From the NCBI RefSeq assembly GCF_900114605.1, contig NZ_FOTP01000001.1, forward strand, positions 248,001 through 312,000: 64,000 bases of DNA, in the 5' to 3' direction. Below, piece after piece: positions 1-10,743 of this stretch. The translations under genes were made by a program, and so were the position numbers. This stretch comes from Bradyrhizobium sp. NFR13. GTDB lineage: Bacteria; Pseudomonadota; Alphaproteobacteria; Rhizobiales; Xanthobacteraceae. Each line of letters begins with the position of its first letter. Within the stretch, counting starts at the first letter, position 1. Under the pieces are notes generated by a model, which was not told the DNA's origin, did not search any database, and saw only the letters and a program-made list of their open reading frames with translations.

Positions 1-116
1 ACATTCCGGCAGGAAATCACGGGCGAATGGCAGTTTTGCAGGGCGCCGCATGATTGCGATGACACAACCCACGGACGACAACGGATGCATCACATCCGCA
101 ATGGAAGGAGCATCCC

Positions 117-758
117 ATGAGCAAGACGATCGCCGGCATCAAAGTGCCTGACAGCGCCCTCGCCCGTCAGGTCGATCAACTGGTGCGCGATACCGAGAGC
201 GATCTTCTGTATCATCACTCCAATCGCGTTTTCCTGTTCGGCGCGCTCGCCGGACAGCGCAAGGGTCTCAAGGTCGATTCCGAGTTACTTTATGTCGGCG
301 CGATGTTTCACGACATGGGCCTGCAAGCGCCCTATGCGAGCAAGGACGAGCGCTTTGAAGTCGATGGCGCGAATGCTGCCGCCGACTTTCTGCGCAGCCA
401 TAGTATCGATGAGCGCGACATCGACGATGTCTGGGACGCCATCGCGCTTCACACGACACCGGGTATTCCCAAGCACAAGCGGCCGGTGGTGGCGCTCGTG
501 ACGGCTGGTGTCGAAATGGATGTGCTGGGTCTGGAGTATGAGGCCTTTACGGAACATCAGCGCCACGAAGTCTGCGCGTGCCATCCGCGGGGCCATGACT
601 TCAAGAACGGGATCATCGATGCATTTGCCGCGGGGACGATCCACAAGCCGGACACGACCTTTGGCAACGTCAAGGCTGACGTACTGGAACTCCGCAACTC
701 CACCTACAAGCGCGCGAATTTCTGCAGCATCATCCTGAACTCGGCGTGGAGCGAATAA
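117..758 (+). CDS. HD-domain protein (cyanamide hydratase-like HD family)
   Basis: A 213-residue soluble protein with an intact HD metal-phosphohydrolase signature: His33/His34, the His65-Asp66 doublet in AMFHDMGL, His112 and Asp135. HD proteins of this size that begin with a short TIAGIKVPDS-type segment are usually grouped with the cyanamide hydratase / bacterial HD-hydrolase family. The substrate cannot be told from sequence. The start is well supported by AAGGAG about 8 nt before the ATG. No signal peptide or membrane segment is visible, so it is probably cytoplasmic. Its last 29 bases overlap the 3' end of the convergent GT87-like gene. The 116 bases before it show no gene I can support and probably hold its promoter. 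The HD fold is secure; the specific family name is a weaker inference. Confidence 0.85.
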   Translation: MSKTIAGIKVPDSALARQVDQLVRDTESDLLYHHSNRVFLFGALAGQRKGLKVDSELLYVGAMFHDMGLQAPYASKDERFEVDGANAAADFLRSHSIDERDIDDVWDAIALHTTPGIPKHKRPVVALVTAGVEMDVLGLEYEAFTEHQRHEVCACHPRGHDFKNGIIDAFAAGTIHKPDTTFGNVKADVLELRNSTYKRANFCSIILNSAWSE

Positions 759-1926
759 ACTCCCGCACGCGTATGGCGATCAACGCTGCCACCAGCAGCG
801 TTGCGCCAAAGCCCGTGGGAGCGCCGAGAAACGGATAGGCGATCAGGAGCACAGCGGCGAGGCCAAGCACCGGCAGTTCGTGACGGCGAAAGCCTTCAAC
901 GAGACCGATACGGGCGATGAAGCCGACGGCGATGGCCAGCACCATGACGTCATAGAGAAACAGGTACGGCGTCGTGAGCAGCGCGCCGACTGCCAGCGCA
1001 GCGGCTTTCAGTTCATAGCGCGTGCTGCTGCGCCACAGTGGCACGAGCACCGCCACGACGGCTGCAATCATGATCCATTGGAACGTCCAGGCCAGCGGCT
1101 CGCTGCCATCGAAGTAACGCACCAGCGCGAAGATGCTCTGCATCTTTCCCCAAGGCGCGCGGCCTTCGGTGAGGAAAGCCTGCGAGAACATCGGCATCCA
1201 GTGAATGAAGGCCTGCCAACTCTCGGTGCCGAAAGCGAGCCACGACACCGCGGCCAGCAGCACTGTGGTAATGCCCGCGCTGACGAAGGCCTTCCATTGC
1301 GACGCTGCGATCAGCACCAGCGGAAACAGAAATCCGTATTGCGGCTTGTAGCTGAGCAGGCCCAGACAGATGCCCGACAGGATCGGCCGCGTCGGCAGCA
1401 GCACCAGCATGCCGCCGATCAGCGCCGCCGTCAGAAATCCGTTCTGCCCGACAAGGCCGTTGGTGATCACCACCGGAAAAGCCGCAGCCAATAACAGGCC
1501 GAAGGGACGACCGACGATCGCACGCATCGTCGCCAGATATGGCACGAAGCTGACGGCAGCCCAGCCCGCGAAAGCAACAGCATAAGGCAGTTTCGCGAGC
1601 AGTGCCGCGATGAACAAAAACGGCGGCGGATAGTGCCAAGCGAAATTGCCGGGATAGGTCTGACCAAGGACGGCGATCTGGACCTTCTTCTGAATATCCC
1701 AGTCATAGGCCCAGGCCGGATGACCATCGAGCACCAATCGCCCGGCAGACCACACATTGACGAAATCGGTGGGCGAGCCGAGGTCACCTTCGTAGATCCA
1801 GCCGCGACCGTAGAAGGTCGGAAAGAAGGCGATGTTGAGCACGGCCAACACAACGCAGACAATCAGCAGCGCCGGCGGAACGGGGCTGCGCTCGGGTGTC
1901 GAAGTCATGCTGAGCGACGCTGGCAT
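730..1926 (-). CDS. GT87 / DUF2029-like polytopic membrane protein
   Basis: About 398 residues with roughly ten hydrophobic segments, no signal peptide and a long loop after the first helix carrying a YGRGWIYEGDLGSPTDF-type stretch with acidic residues. This is the arrangement of GT-C fold polyprenol-phosphate-dependent mannosyltransferases (GT87, DUF2029). Such enzymes transfer a sugar from a lipid carrier on the outer face of the inner membrane. Acceptor and donor are unknown here. The first possible start upstream is a TTG with no ribosome site. I prefer the ATG at 1926, which has GGGGA just before it; 1944 is an alternative. It converges on and overlaps the HD-domain gene by 29 bases. Confidence 0.7.
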   Translation of the reverse strand: MPASLSMTSTPERSPVPPALLIVCVVLAVLNIAFFPTFYGRGWIYEGDLGSPTDFVNVWSAGRLVLDGHPAWAYDWDIQKKVQIAVLGQTYPGNFAWHYPPPFLFIAALLAKLPYAVAFAGWAAVSFVPYLATMRAIVGRPFGLLLAAAFPVVITNGLVGQNGFLTAALIGGMLVLLPTRPILSGICLGLLSYKPQYGFLFPLVLIAASQWKAFVSAGITTVLLAAVSWLAFGTESWQAFIHWMPMFSQAFLTEGRAPWGKMQSIFALVRYFDGSEPLAWTFQWIMIAAVVAVLVPLWRSSTRYELKAAALAVGALLTTPYLFLYDVMVLAIAVGFIARIGLVEGFRRHELPVLGLAAVLLIAYPFLGAPTGFGATLLVAALIAIRVREFIRSTPSSG

Positions 1927-2044
1927 AGGGTCCCCAATGCGCATCAAGGGCGCCGGGCGACAGTGCCGGGGGAAGTTTGAGGAAGGTTTAAGTGGGGCGT
2001 CGTCCCCGGATCGCGCCTCGCTTCATCCGCGCTACAGTCAATAA

Positions 2045-2070
2045 AAAACGCGGCCTTTCGGCCGCGTTTT
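2045..2070 (-). terminator. Intrinsic terminator of ftsH
   Basis: A perfect 11-bp stem (AAAACGCGGCC / GGCCGCGTTTT) with a TTTC loop lies 22 bases beyond the ftsH stop codon. On the minus strand it is followed by a run of six T. The same hairpin read on the plus strand ends in TTTT, so it could work both ways, but no plus-strand gene ends here. Confidence 0.9.
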
Positions 2071-2091
2071 GCATGTTTGGGTGTCAGGTCT

Positions 2092-4008
<1,917 letters not shown>

Positions 4009-4092
4009 CGATCTTCCTTCGTCGCCGCGCGAAATCGCGGCCTTATTCCCTTGTGAGTCGCCACAAGGGTTCACCCTGGGTCGGTCGAGTAC

Positions 4093-4121
4093 AATCTAGG
4101 TGCGACCGGGGGCGCTGCCAA
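4093..4121 (-). promoter_or_regulatory. Candidate sigma-70-type promoter of ftsH
   Basis: On the minus strand TTGGCA (4121-4116) and TAGATT (4098-4093) are separated by exactly 17 nt. The predicted start would give a leader of about 80 nt before the ftsH ATG. ftsH is often heat-shock controlled; I see no convincing RpoH box here. The placement is good but the call rests on a motif match only. Confidence 0.45.
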
Positions 4122-4241
4122 GGGAACTTGGATGGACTATTTAACGCATCTACGCGCATTTCCGGTTCAAATAATGGCGGTGTTTACTCGGTTTTCCCAC
4201 GGTGGTTAAGGTACCGTGGGCTGGCAGGTGCGTCTTTGCAC

Positions 4242-5270
4242 TCAATCAACGCGGCGACGCCTCGGCGGCGCTGGAACGATTCTCAGACGGTCGTGAGTCA
4301 GCGTGATCATGGCACCGGCGAGCGTCTGCTTCAGCAGAATACCTTTTCCGCCCGATCGCGCGGCCTGAACCATGGCGAATACGAGCGTTTCGACCTTGCC
4401 CAGCTCGGCAGGCCCTTCGTGCCCGACCTGATCGATCATCCGCAGCAACAACCGGACGCGAATTTCCTCCGCCAGCCCCGCAAATGCTCCCGCATCAATG
4501 GCTTCGGGCAGCTTGGGGCTGTGCAGTGCCAGAAAACGCTCTGCCCCGTCGACCATCAGTTCCAGCGCGACATCGGCACGCCGGAGCCGTGTCGCCAACC
4601 GGGCGAGGTTGCGCGAATCGAAGCCCTCGGACGCCAGCGCCGGCATCAGAGCCCGCAACCGCGGACGGGTGTAGCTCGGATCGGAGTTACTCGGATCGGT
4701 CGCGAAGTCGATTTTCGCTTTGGTCAGCGTAGCAACAAGTTGCACTTTCGCGACGTGCAGAAAGGGACGCGCGAGCTGGATGCCGTCGCGCTCGGTCAGC
4801 CGCGCCATGCCGGCAAGGCCGGCAATGCCGCTGCCGCGCGCCATCCGCATCAACAGGGTCTCGGCCTGATCGTCGCGGGTATGCGCGGTGAGTACATGGG
4901 ACGCACCGGCACTACGCGCGGCCTTGGCCAGCAGCAGATAGCGCGCATCGCGGGCCGCGGCAGGTAGTCCGGTTTTCGGCTTGGCGCCAGTCCAGCGGAG
5001 AGTACGGTGAGGAATATCGAGAGATGCCGCGAGCCGCTTTACGTCGCGTGCCTCGAGGGCCGCTTCGGGCCGCAAGCCATGGTCGATGGTTACGGCAATG
5101 AGGTCCGGGCCGCGTTTGAGCCCACGCCGCCACCGCGCGGCGAGCCACATCAGGGCGACGGAATCAGGACCGCCGGACACGGCGAGGACCAATGCTGGCG
5201 CGGACGCCCAGTCAGCGAATAGCTGTTTCGCCATCTGGGCCGAAATCGGCGACTGGTCGTCGTCGGACAT
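4242..5270 (-). CDS. tilS: tRNA(Ile)-lysidine synthetase TilS
   Basis: 342 residues. TilS attaches lysine to C34 of tRNA-Ile(CAU), turning an AUG-reading anticodon into one that reads AUA; it is essential. The N-type ATP-pyrophosphatase PP-loop SGGPDS is at 32-37, followed by the conserved TIDHGLRPEA segment near 60-70 and the HTRDDQAETLLMR segment near 135-147. Length fits the short form lacking the full C-terminal domains. It lies between cpoB and ftsH, the usual order in alphaproteobacteria, with about 230 bases before ftsH that carry a separate candidate promoter. Confidence 0.95.
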   Translation of the reverse strand: MSDDDQSPISAQMAKQLFADWASAPALVLAVSGGPDSVALMWLAARWRRGLKRGPDLIAVTIDHGLRPEAALEARDVKRLAASLDIPHRTLRWTGAKPKTGLPAAARDARYLLLAKAARSAGASHVLTAHTRDDQAETLLMRMARGSGIAGLAGMARLTERDGIQLARPFLHVAKVQLVATLTKAKIDFATDPSNSDPSYTRPRLRALMPALASEGFDSRNLARLATRLRRADVALELMVDGAERFLALHSPKLPEAIDAGAFAGLAEEIRVRLLLRMIDQVGHEGPAELGKVETLVFAMVQAARSGGKGILLKQTLAGAMITLTHDRLRIVPAPPRRRRVD

Positions 5271-5320
5271 GTGTGTCAGAACCGGTTGCGACCCGACTCA
5301 TTGTCCGGGTCGATCTGCCA

Positions 5321-5368
5321 AGGCGTGATCTGACCGAAAATCAGGCTCCACTTTTCGGGATCACGCTT
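5321..5368. repeat. Interspersed palindromic element, copy 1
   Basis: Outer arms AGGCGTGATC (5321-5330) and GATCACGCTT (5359-5368) pair at 9 of 10 positions. After a 3-nt bulge the inner arms CCGAAAA and TTTTCGG pair perfectly. The central CAGGCTCCAC and the overall architecture match a second copy at 33536-33585. The element abuts the cpoB stop codon and may end or stabilise its transcript. Intergenic palindromes of this look are common in Bradyrhizobium relatives. Confidence 0.75.
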
Positions 5369-6383
5369 AGCACTTAACGCGTTTTTGCTCGCGGTCCACG
5401 CCCTGTTTCACGCCCGCCGAGGCACGGGGATATTTCCGTGTCACTTCACCGAAGGCGGCACAGGCCGCTTCCTTTTCCTTCAGCGCAGCCAGCGACTGGC
5501 CGAGGCGCAGCAAGGCATCGGGTGCCTTGGCGGAAGTGTCATATTTCGTGGTCACGCCCAGGAATGTCTCGGCGGCATCGCGATATTTCTGGCGCTGGAA
5601 GAAGCTCTCGCCGAGCCAATACTGCGAATCCGCAATCATTGGATCGCCGGGATATTTCTGGGCGAAGTTGCGCATGGTCTCTTCGGCCAGCGCGTAATCA
5701 CGACGCTGCATATAGCCGATGCCGAGATCGAACTCGTCCTTCGGGGTCGCCCCCGGCGGCAAGGTCGTCAGCGCTGGCGCCGCTCCACCCGGGGCGGCGT
5801 TGCCCAGCGGGAGCGGCTCGCCGGCCGCACGGCCGCCCTGTGCGCCCACTGGCGCATTGGCCGGCATCGGCTGCTGGCCGCCGCCGAGTGCACGCGGCGC
5901 GCCAGGCGCGTTCGGGTTCGCATTGGGATCGAACGCATCGTTGCGGCGACCACCGCGCGGTGCCGGCGCGGGATCTTGCGCAATGGGCGCAGGCGCCGCG
6001 ATCTGCGGCTGTTGCTGATTGTAACCGGGCTGAACCGCAGGCGCCTGCTGCACCGGAGCGGCAGCGACATTGGGCCGGCCTCCTGCGCCTGCTGGGGCGC
6101 CGCTGGCCTGCAACTGCCGGAGCTGATCCTCAAGCTGCCGATTGCGGAACTGCAGTTCTTCATTCTGGCCGGTCAGTTGGCGCAGCTGGTTCTGCAGCCG
6201 CTCGATCTGCAAGCCCTGATCGGCATCGTCGTCGCCTGACTGCTGCTGGCCGTAACCCTGCTGACGCGGAGCCGGTTGACCGAACAACTGCGCGGATACG
6301 GGCGATGCCGTCACGAGCAGGACGGACAATAACGCTGCGCCAGTGAGAGAACGAGATCTGAGCGAATGAGATCTGGATGACAT
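5367..6383 (-). CDS. cpoB: Cell division coordinator CpoB / Tol-Pal protein YbgF
   Basis: 338 residues. A periplasmic partner of TolA that links outer-membrane constriction to peptidoglycan synthesis at division. A Sec signal peptide ending at SPVSAQ covers about the first 32 residues. Next comes a Gln-rich coiled-coil trimerisation stretch (about 55-95, LQNQLRQLTGQNEELQFRNR type), a long low-complexity Ala/Pro/Gln/Gly linker (about 95-215), and C-terminal TPR repeats (about 215-335) with the ADSQYWLGE and LRLGQSL repeat signatures. It follows pal in the same direction but after a strong terminator, so it may have its own promoter in the 110 bases before its ATG. Confidence 0.93.
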   Translation of the reverse strand: MSSRSHSLRSRSLTGAALLSVLLVTASPVSAQLFGQPAPRQQGYGQQQSGDDDADQGLQIERLQNQLRQLTGQNEELQFRNRQLEDQLRQLQASGAPAGAGGRPNVAAAPVQQAPAVQPGYNQQQPQIAAPAPIAQDPAPAPRGGRRNDAFDPNANPNAPGAPRALGGGQQPMPANAPVGAQGGRAAGEPLPLGNAAPGGAAPALTTLPPGATPKDEFDLGIGYMQRRDYALAEETMRNFAQKYPGDPMIADSQYWLGESFFQRQKYRDAAETFLGVTTKYDTSAKAPDALLRLGQSLAALKEKEAACAAFGEVTRKYPRASAGVKQGVDREQKRVKC

Positions 6384-6492
6384 TTGAGCCTGAAAATGAC
6401 CGGTTTAGCGCCCCATCGGCGCGCATCACGATGAGGATTTCACTACGCCAAAAATGTGACTTTCGACAGCGACAAAGGCGCCTGCCCCAAAC

Positions 6493-6529
6493 AAAAATGG
6501 CGCCTGCCCCAGGGGCAGACGCCATTTTT
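6493..6529 (-). terminator. Intrinsic terminator of pal
   Basis: Arms of 18 bases at 6493-6510 and 6512-6529 pair at 17 of 18 positions (AAAAATGGCG... with ...CGCCATTTTT). On the minus strand the stem ends in a T run. It sits 31 bases after the pal stop codon. The half-site GGCGCCTGCCCCA is also present once more just upstream (around 6477-6489). Confidence 0.85.
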
Positions 6530-6554
6530 GATAGCAGCGTATTTGATAGCAGCG
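6527..6554. repeat. Tandem 13-bp direct repeat
   Basis: TTTGATAGCAGCG occurs at 6527-6539 and again at 6542-6554, between the pal stop codon and its terminator. It looks like a small slippage duplication; no function is evident. Confidence 0.7.
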
Positions 6555-6559
6555 CCCGC

Positions 6560-7054
6560 TTACGCGCCGGCGTTCAGCACCGTGACCGCACGGCGGTTCT
6601 GTGACCAGCAGGAGATGTCGTTACAGACGGCGACCGGGCGTTCCTTGCCGTAGGAGATGGTCCGCATGCGGCTCGGATCGATGCCGCGCGAGGCCAGGAA
6701 GGTCCGAACCGACTGGGCACGGCGGGCGCCGAGGGCAATGTTGTATTCGCGGGTGCCGCGCTCGTCCGCATGACCTTCAATGGTGAAGGAGTAGCGGTTA
6801 TACTGCTGCAGCCACTGCGCCTGCTTGTCCAGGGTCGCGATCGCCTGCGGCGACAGTTCGGTCTGGTCGCTCTCGAAGAACACGCGATCGCCAACATTGA
6901 CGACGAAGTCCTGCTGGCTGCCCGGCGTCGCGGCATTGGCCATCGCGCCATCACCACCCAAACCGTTCTTGTTGGCGCAGGCGCCCATCGACAGCGCCAC
7001 GGCCAGCACTGCAGCCAGTTTTAATCCCTGGAGGATACGCATCTGATGCTTCAT
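6560..7054 (-). CDS. pal: Peptidoglycan-associated lipoprotein Pal
   Basis: 164 residues. An outer-membrane lipoprotein that binds peptidoglycan and TolB, tethering the outer membrane to the wall. A lipoprotein signal with lipobox LSMGAC near residues 21-26 is followed by a short linker and an OmpA-like domain (about 55-164). The OmpA domain has the conserved YSFTIEGHADERGTREYN and ALGARRAQSV segments that contact diaminopimelate. The reading frame opens at 7075, but the ATG at 7054 has GGAGG 8 nt before it and gives a proper lipoprotein signal. Unlike the usual order, it is separated from tolB by two genes, and the 269 bases before it probably carry its own promoter. Confidence 0.96.
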   Translation of the reverse strand: MKHQMRILQGLKLAAVLAVALSMGACANKNGLGGDGAMANAATPGSQQDFVVNVGDRVFFESDQTELSPQAIATLDKQAQWLQQYNRYSFTIEGHADERGTREYNIALGARRAQSVRTFLASRGIDPSRMRTISYGKERPVAVCNDISCWSQNRRAVTVLNAGA

Positions 7055-7323
7055 TCCCGGAGCCTCCACGCTCACGCTTTACCCAACTGTCATTCGGTCT
7101 ACAGGGCGTTGGTTAAGCGAACGTTCCGTCAACCTTGATGAGGTGTTGCCAAAACCGATCAAAAGCCACAGGCCGCGAAAAAGCAACGACGTGGTTAATG
7201 GTTGGCAAATGTGGCGCGACGGTGAAGCTTCCGGGAAAGCGGCTGTTTTAGGCAGAATCCTGCTGCGGGACTGCTGGGATAGTCAGCAATGACCGGCGAT
7301 GGGACCGTCGCCAGCCTTCACCC

Positions 7324-8067
7324 TCAGGAGCGGGGCAATATCGCAGTCTGGGCGATATGGAACTCGGATGAATGAAGATCCGGCGCCAGAGGTTCGCTCT
7401 TGCGCTCAAACAAGGCCCGCTGCTCGAAAAGACTGGAGCGGAAATGCGGGTAGCGCATGAAAATGCGTTCGCGCACCGCGGCGTAGTCAGCCGCCATCAG
7501 GCATAGCGGCTTGGTCAGCGTTGGATAGGGCCGCGGCTCGCACATCGGCGTCTGCAGGAAAACCTTGCGATAGAACGCACGATGCTCGGCGCGCACGGTC
7601 GCCGTCCCGATATCGGCTTTGAAATAGCCGCAGGCGACATAGCCCAGCCGAACCGTCATATAGGGCAGTTCAGGAAACCTGGTGCGGTTGTTCGGGTCGG
7701 CCACGAAGCGGTTCGGGTCGACGATGATCTTGCCTTTGTCCAGCTCGGGACGCAGCAGGTCTCCGAATGCATCAACGGCAGGCGTTTCCGGATTGTCCGG
7801 CGTAGCTACGCTGACACGCAGCGAGCTGGCGAGTTCGCCATCGACAAATATCCCGAAAGTCCACGAATTCGGCAAATCGTCGAAACGGTCGGCGAGACGG
7901 CGATCCGCGCGAGGCTCGATGGCCCCTTCATGGAGATAGGCTCTATAGCGCAGGCTATAGATCGCCTCTTTCTCAGCTTCGGTTTCGGCAAGACGGTAGT
8001 CAACCCGGTCGAGAATATCGTTGCTGCGTTTCGAAGCTTCAGTCGCTTGATCGGCCGAAGCCATCAT
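7324..8067 (-). CDS. FeeM-like N-acyl amino acid synthase (LuxI/GNAT fold)
   Basis: 247 residues. The N-terminal half (about 20-175) resembles the FeeM N-acyl amino acid synthases and the related acyl-homoserine lactone synthases: an early LRYRAYLHEGAI stretch with Arg, a FDDLPNSWTFGIFVDGELASSLRV strand pair, a conserved IVDPNRFV segment and MTVRLGYVACGYF. FeeM-type enzymes condense an acyl carrier protein-bound fatty acid with an amino acid. The product here is unknown, and NAT-type acyltransferase is the cautious alternative. Start ATGATG at 8067/8064 has AGGAG before it. It is flanked by a c-di-GMP enzyme and pal inside the tol-pal block, an unusual place that hints at an envelope or signalling role. 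Confidence 0.72.
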   Translation of the reverse strand: MMASADQATEASKRSNDILDRVDYRLAETEAEKEAIYSLRYRAYLHEGAIEPRADRRLADRFDDLPNSWTFGIFVDGELASSLRVSVATPDNPETPAVDAFGDLLRPELDKGKIIVDPNRFVADPNNRTRFPELPYMTVRLGYVACGYFKADIGTATVRAEHRAFYRKVFLQTPMCEPRPYPTLTKPLCLMAADYAAVRERIFMRYPHFRSSLFEQRALFERKSEPLAPDLHSSEFHIAQTAILPRS

Positions 8068-8229
8068 TCCGTCTCCTACGCACCAACGCCATGACTACGC
8101 GAGTAAGGAAACGTTAAAGCTTTCTTAAAAGTTGTCAAAGGTTCTGCCACAATGTGGTTAACCTTTTGCCCATACTTGGCGCGACGAAACGAATGGAAAT
8201 GGAAATTCGAGAGTGTGGCCCGCGGCTGG

Positions 8230-10557
8230 TCAGGCCGGCGTGCGCGTGGCCTCGACAGTGATGTCCGGCTCAGTCACGCGGCGTCCGTGGGACGCATCCA
8301 GGAGCTGCCTGATCCGGGTCGCAGGCACTGGGCGGCTGAACAGATAGCCCTGCGCCTCGCTGATCGTGCCGTCGGCGCTGATCAGTTCGAGCTGCTCGTT
8401 GGTCTCGATGCCTTCGACTACGACCGTCATGCCCAGATCGGCACTGAGGCGCGCCACGCCGCGCAGCAACGTCAATGGACGGTCCGTATCGATCCCTTCC
8501 AGGAACGAGCGATCGATCTTCACCTTCTGCAGCGGGAAATTGTGCAGATAGCTCAGGCTCGAATAGCCGGTGCCGAAATCGTCGAGCGAAATGCGGCAAC
8601 CTGCTGCATGAAGCTGCGCGAGGGCATCGTGGGTCCACTGCGTGTTACGCAGCAGCGACGATTCCGTGATTTCGATTTCGAGACGACGCGCCGGCAAACC
8701 TGACACATCGAGAGCGTAGCGTACCTCGCTCAACACGTCGCGCTGATGAAACTGCTGTGACGAGAAGTTGACGGCGACGCTGACCGCGTCCGGCCACTTC
8801 ATGCATTCGATACAGGCCTTGCGCAAAATCCAGCGGCCAAGATCGACGATCAGACCCATGTCTTCTGCGACGGGAATGATATCGACCGGCGAAACAGTGC
8901 CGCGGACAGGATGATTCCAGCGCAGCAGCGCTTCGCAGGTCGAGATCCGCCCCGACTTCAGATTGACCAGGGGCTGGTAATAAATCTCGAATTCTTCATT
9001 GGCGAGCGCCTGGCGCAAATCCAGTTCGAGAACGCGGCGCGCCTCGACCGTCTGGGCCATCTCGTCGCGGAAGAAGCAGAAGGTGCCACGGCCCGAAGCC
9101 TTGGCACGGTACAGCGCCATGTCGGCGTTCTTCAAAAGGTGGTCGGCGCTGACATCGGGTTCGGTCAAGGCGATGCCGACGCTGGCGCCGATCTCCACCT
9201 GATGATTGTCGACCTCGTAGCGCTCACTGAGCCGCTCGACGATACGGCGCGCCAGATCCGCTGCATCATGATTTGTCTTGATGGCACGCTGGAAAACGAC
9301 AAATTCGTCACCGCCAAAACGAGCCACGAAGTCATCCGCGCGCAACATTTCGCGCAGCCGGTCGGCGACCATGCACAACAGCTGATCGCCGCATGGATGG
9401 CCCAGCGTATCGTTGACCTGCTTGAACTGATCGAGATCGACGAACAGCAGGGCCGACAGCGTCGATTGGTCCGAGCTCTTCAGCATGCGACCGATTTCGT
9501 TTCGGAAACTGACCCGGTTCGGCAGCCCCGTCAATTCGTCGAAACGCGCCATGTGGCTGATACGCGCTTCGGAATTACGGCGCTCGGTAATGTCTTCAAG
9601 CAGAACGACCGTGCCGCCGCCGACCATCGGCTGAAACTTCCACAATAGTGCGCGCTCACTTTCGTGAGCGTGATCAAGGGTCGTGATTTCGGCTGCCTTC
9701 GAGCTTTCAATCTCGGTGATGATGGTCATCGCACTGGCCGACGACACTGTCCCCGCATTGACGCAGAGCGAGACGACTTCGCGAGCAGTCACGCCGCGCT
9801 GCACGAGATCCTCTGGAATCTCCATCATCGCGGTAAAGCGATTATTGAGCACCGCCAACCGACCATCGGCACCGAACATACACAGGCCGTTGGGCATGTT
9901 GTTCAGCGCCGTATCGAACTGGCCGGCGATGGAGCCGACCCGCTCGGTGGCGAGCAGTGCCTTGACGTAGACGTCATGCAGACGAAGCGTGATCCGGCGC
10001 AAGCCGACAAAGAACAGAACGTTCAGAAACGCAAAGCCGATATAGTAGAAGTCACCGTGGATAATCAGTGCCAGCGCCATGGGACCGCACGCCAGCAGCA
10101 CCTGCAACTGCGCGATCTTCGGACGACCATAGGTTCGGCCGGCGCCGGCCGCGATATAAGCGACGGTCACTGCCGTACCCAGCATATGCGCGACCGGATC
10201 ATCGCTGCCGAGCAGAACGACCCAGCACCACAGGCCCAACGCGGCTGCATAGAGCGAGCCGCCAACCATGTAATTAAATTCCCAGCGGATCGCCTCGTCA
10301 GGCGTCAGCGCGGTCTCGCGCTTTTCATATCGGCTGAGCTGAAGGGCCCGTAAAGCGCCAATGACGATGATCAGGGCGGCGCATGGCCACAGCAAAGGAT
10401 TGCCGGTCTTCACCGCAGTCATGACTGCGCCTGTTCCGGCGCAGACCGCACCGGCCAGCATCGGAATCGGGTTCTCGAACAATGAATCGACGAGCGCCGT
10501 GTAGATCGACGGCGACATCGATTTGCTGTTCGTCCGGTTGTAATCGGCGAGCTGCAT
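8230..10557 (-). CDS. Membrane-bound GGDEF/EAL c-di-GMP enzyme
   Basis: About 775 residues. An N-terminal membrane region of about six helices (to about residue 200) is followed by a PAS-like segment, a GGDEF domain and an EAL domain. The cyclase site is intact (FGGDEF) with an inhibitory RADD I-site five residues upstream. The EAL site is intact (CEALLRW, EITES, DDFGTGYSS, EGIE). Both synthesis and breakdown of c-di-GMP are therefore possible; the net activity cannot be told. The membrane domain is homologous to that of the cyclase at 35696-36844. The start is uncertain: GTG at 10587, ATG at 10557 (chosen) or ATG at 10518. It sits between tolB and the FeeM-like gene, transcribed with them. 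Confidence 0.9.
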   Translation of the reverse strand: MQLADYNRTNSKSMSPSIYTALVDSLFENPIPMLAGAVCAGTGAVMTAVKTGNPLLWPCAALIIVIGALRALQLSRYEKRETALTPDEAIRWEFNYMVGGSLYAAALGLWCWVVLLGSDDPVAHMLGTAVTVAYIAAGAGRTYGRPKIAQLQVLLACGPMALALIIHGDFYYIGFAFLNVLFFVGLRRITLRLHDVYVKALLATERVGSIAGQFDTALNNMPNGLCMFGADGRLAVLNNRFTAMMEIPEDLVQRGVTAREVVSLCVNAGTVSSASAMTIITEIESSKAAEITTLDHAHESERALLWKFQPMVGGGTVVLLEDITERRNSEARISHMARFDELTGLPNRVSFRNEIGRMLKSSDQSTLSALLFVDLDQFKQVNDTLGHPCGDQLLCMVADRLREMLRADDFVARFGGDEFVVFQRAIKTNHDAADLARRIVERLSERYEVDNHQVEIGASVGIALTEPDVSADHLLKNADMALYRAKASGRGTFCFFRDEMAQTVEARRVLELDLRQALANEEFEIYYQPLVNLKSGRISTCEALLRWNHPVRGTVSPVDIIPVAEDMGLIVDLGRWILRKACIECMKWPDAVSVAVNFSSQQFHQRDVLSEVRYALDVSGLPARRLEIEITESSLLRNTQWTHDALAQLHAAGCRISLDDFGTGYSSLSYLHNFPLQKVKIDRSFLEGIDTDRPLTLLRGVARLSADLGMTVVVEGIETNEQLELISADGTISEAQGYLFSRPVPATRIRQLLDASHGRRVTEPDITVEATRTPA

Positions 10558-10743
10558 CGGGCGTAAATGCGTCCTGTTCAGGCGCACATTGGTACCGGGT
10601 CCTGATGAAGTCTTTCTGAGGGAACATTGTTAGCGAACTGTTTACGCGTTCGCATAAACAGCAAATCCACTCGTGATTTCAGCGCGGTGGGCAAAGTTTG
10701 CCGGGAATAGCCGGTAATCCGCCCATCGCCGCCAATCATTTGT

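Noticed and set aside
1-51. Possible N-terminus of a minus-strand gene starting at base 51 and leaving the window
   Set aside because: Only 17 codons are visible, without a ribosome site or recognisable sequence.
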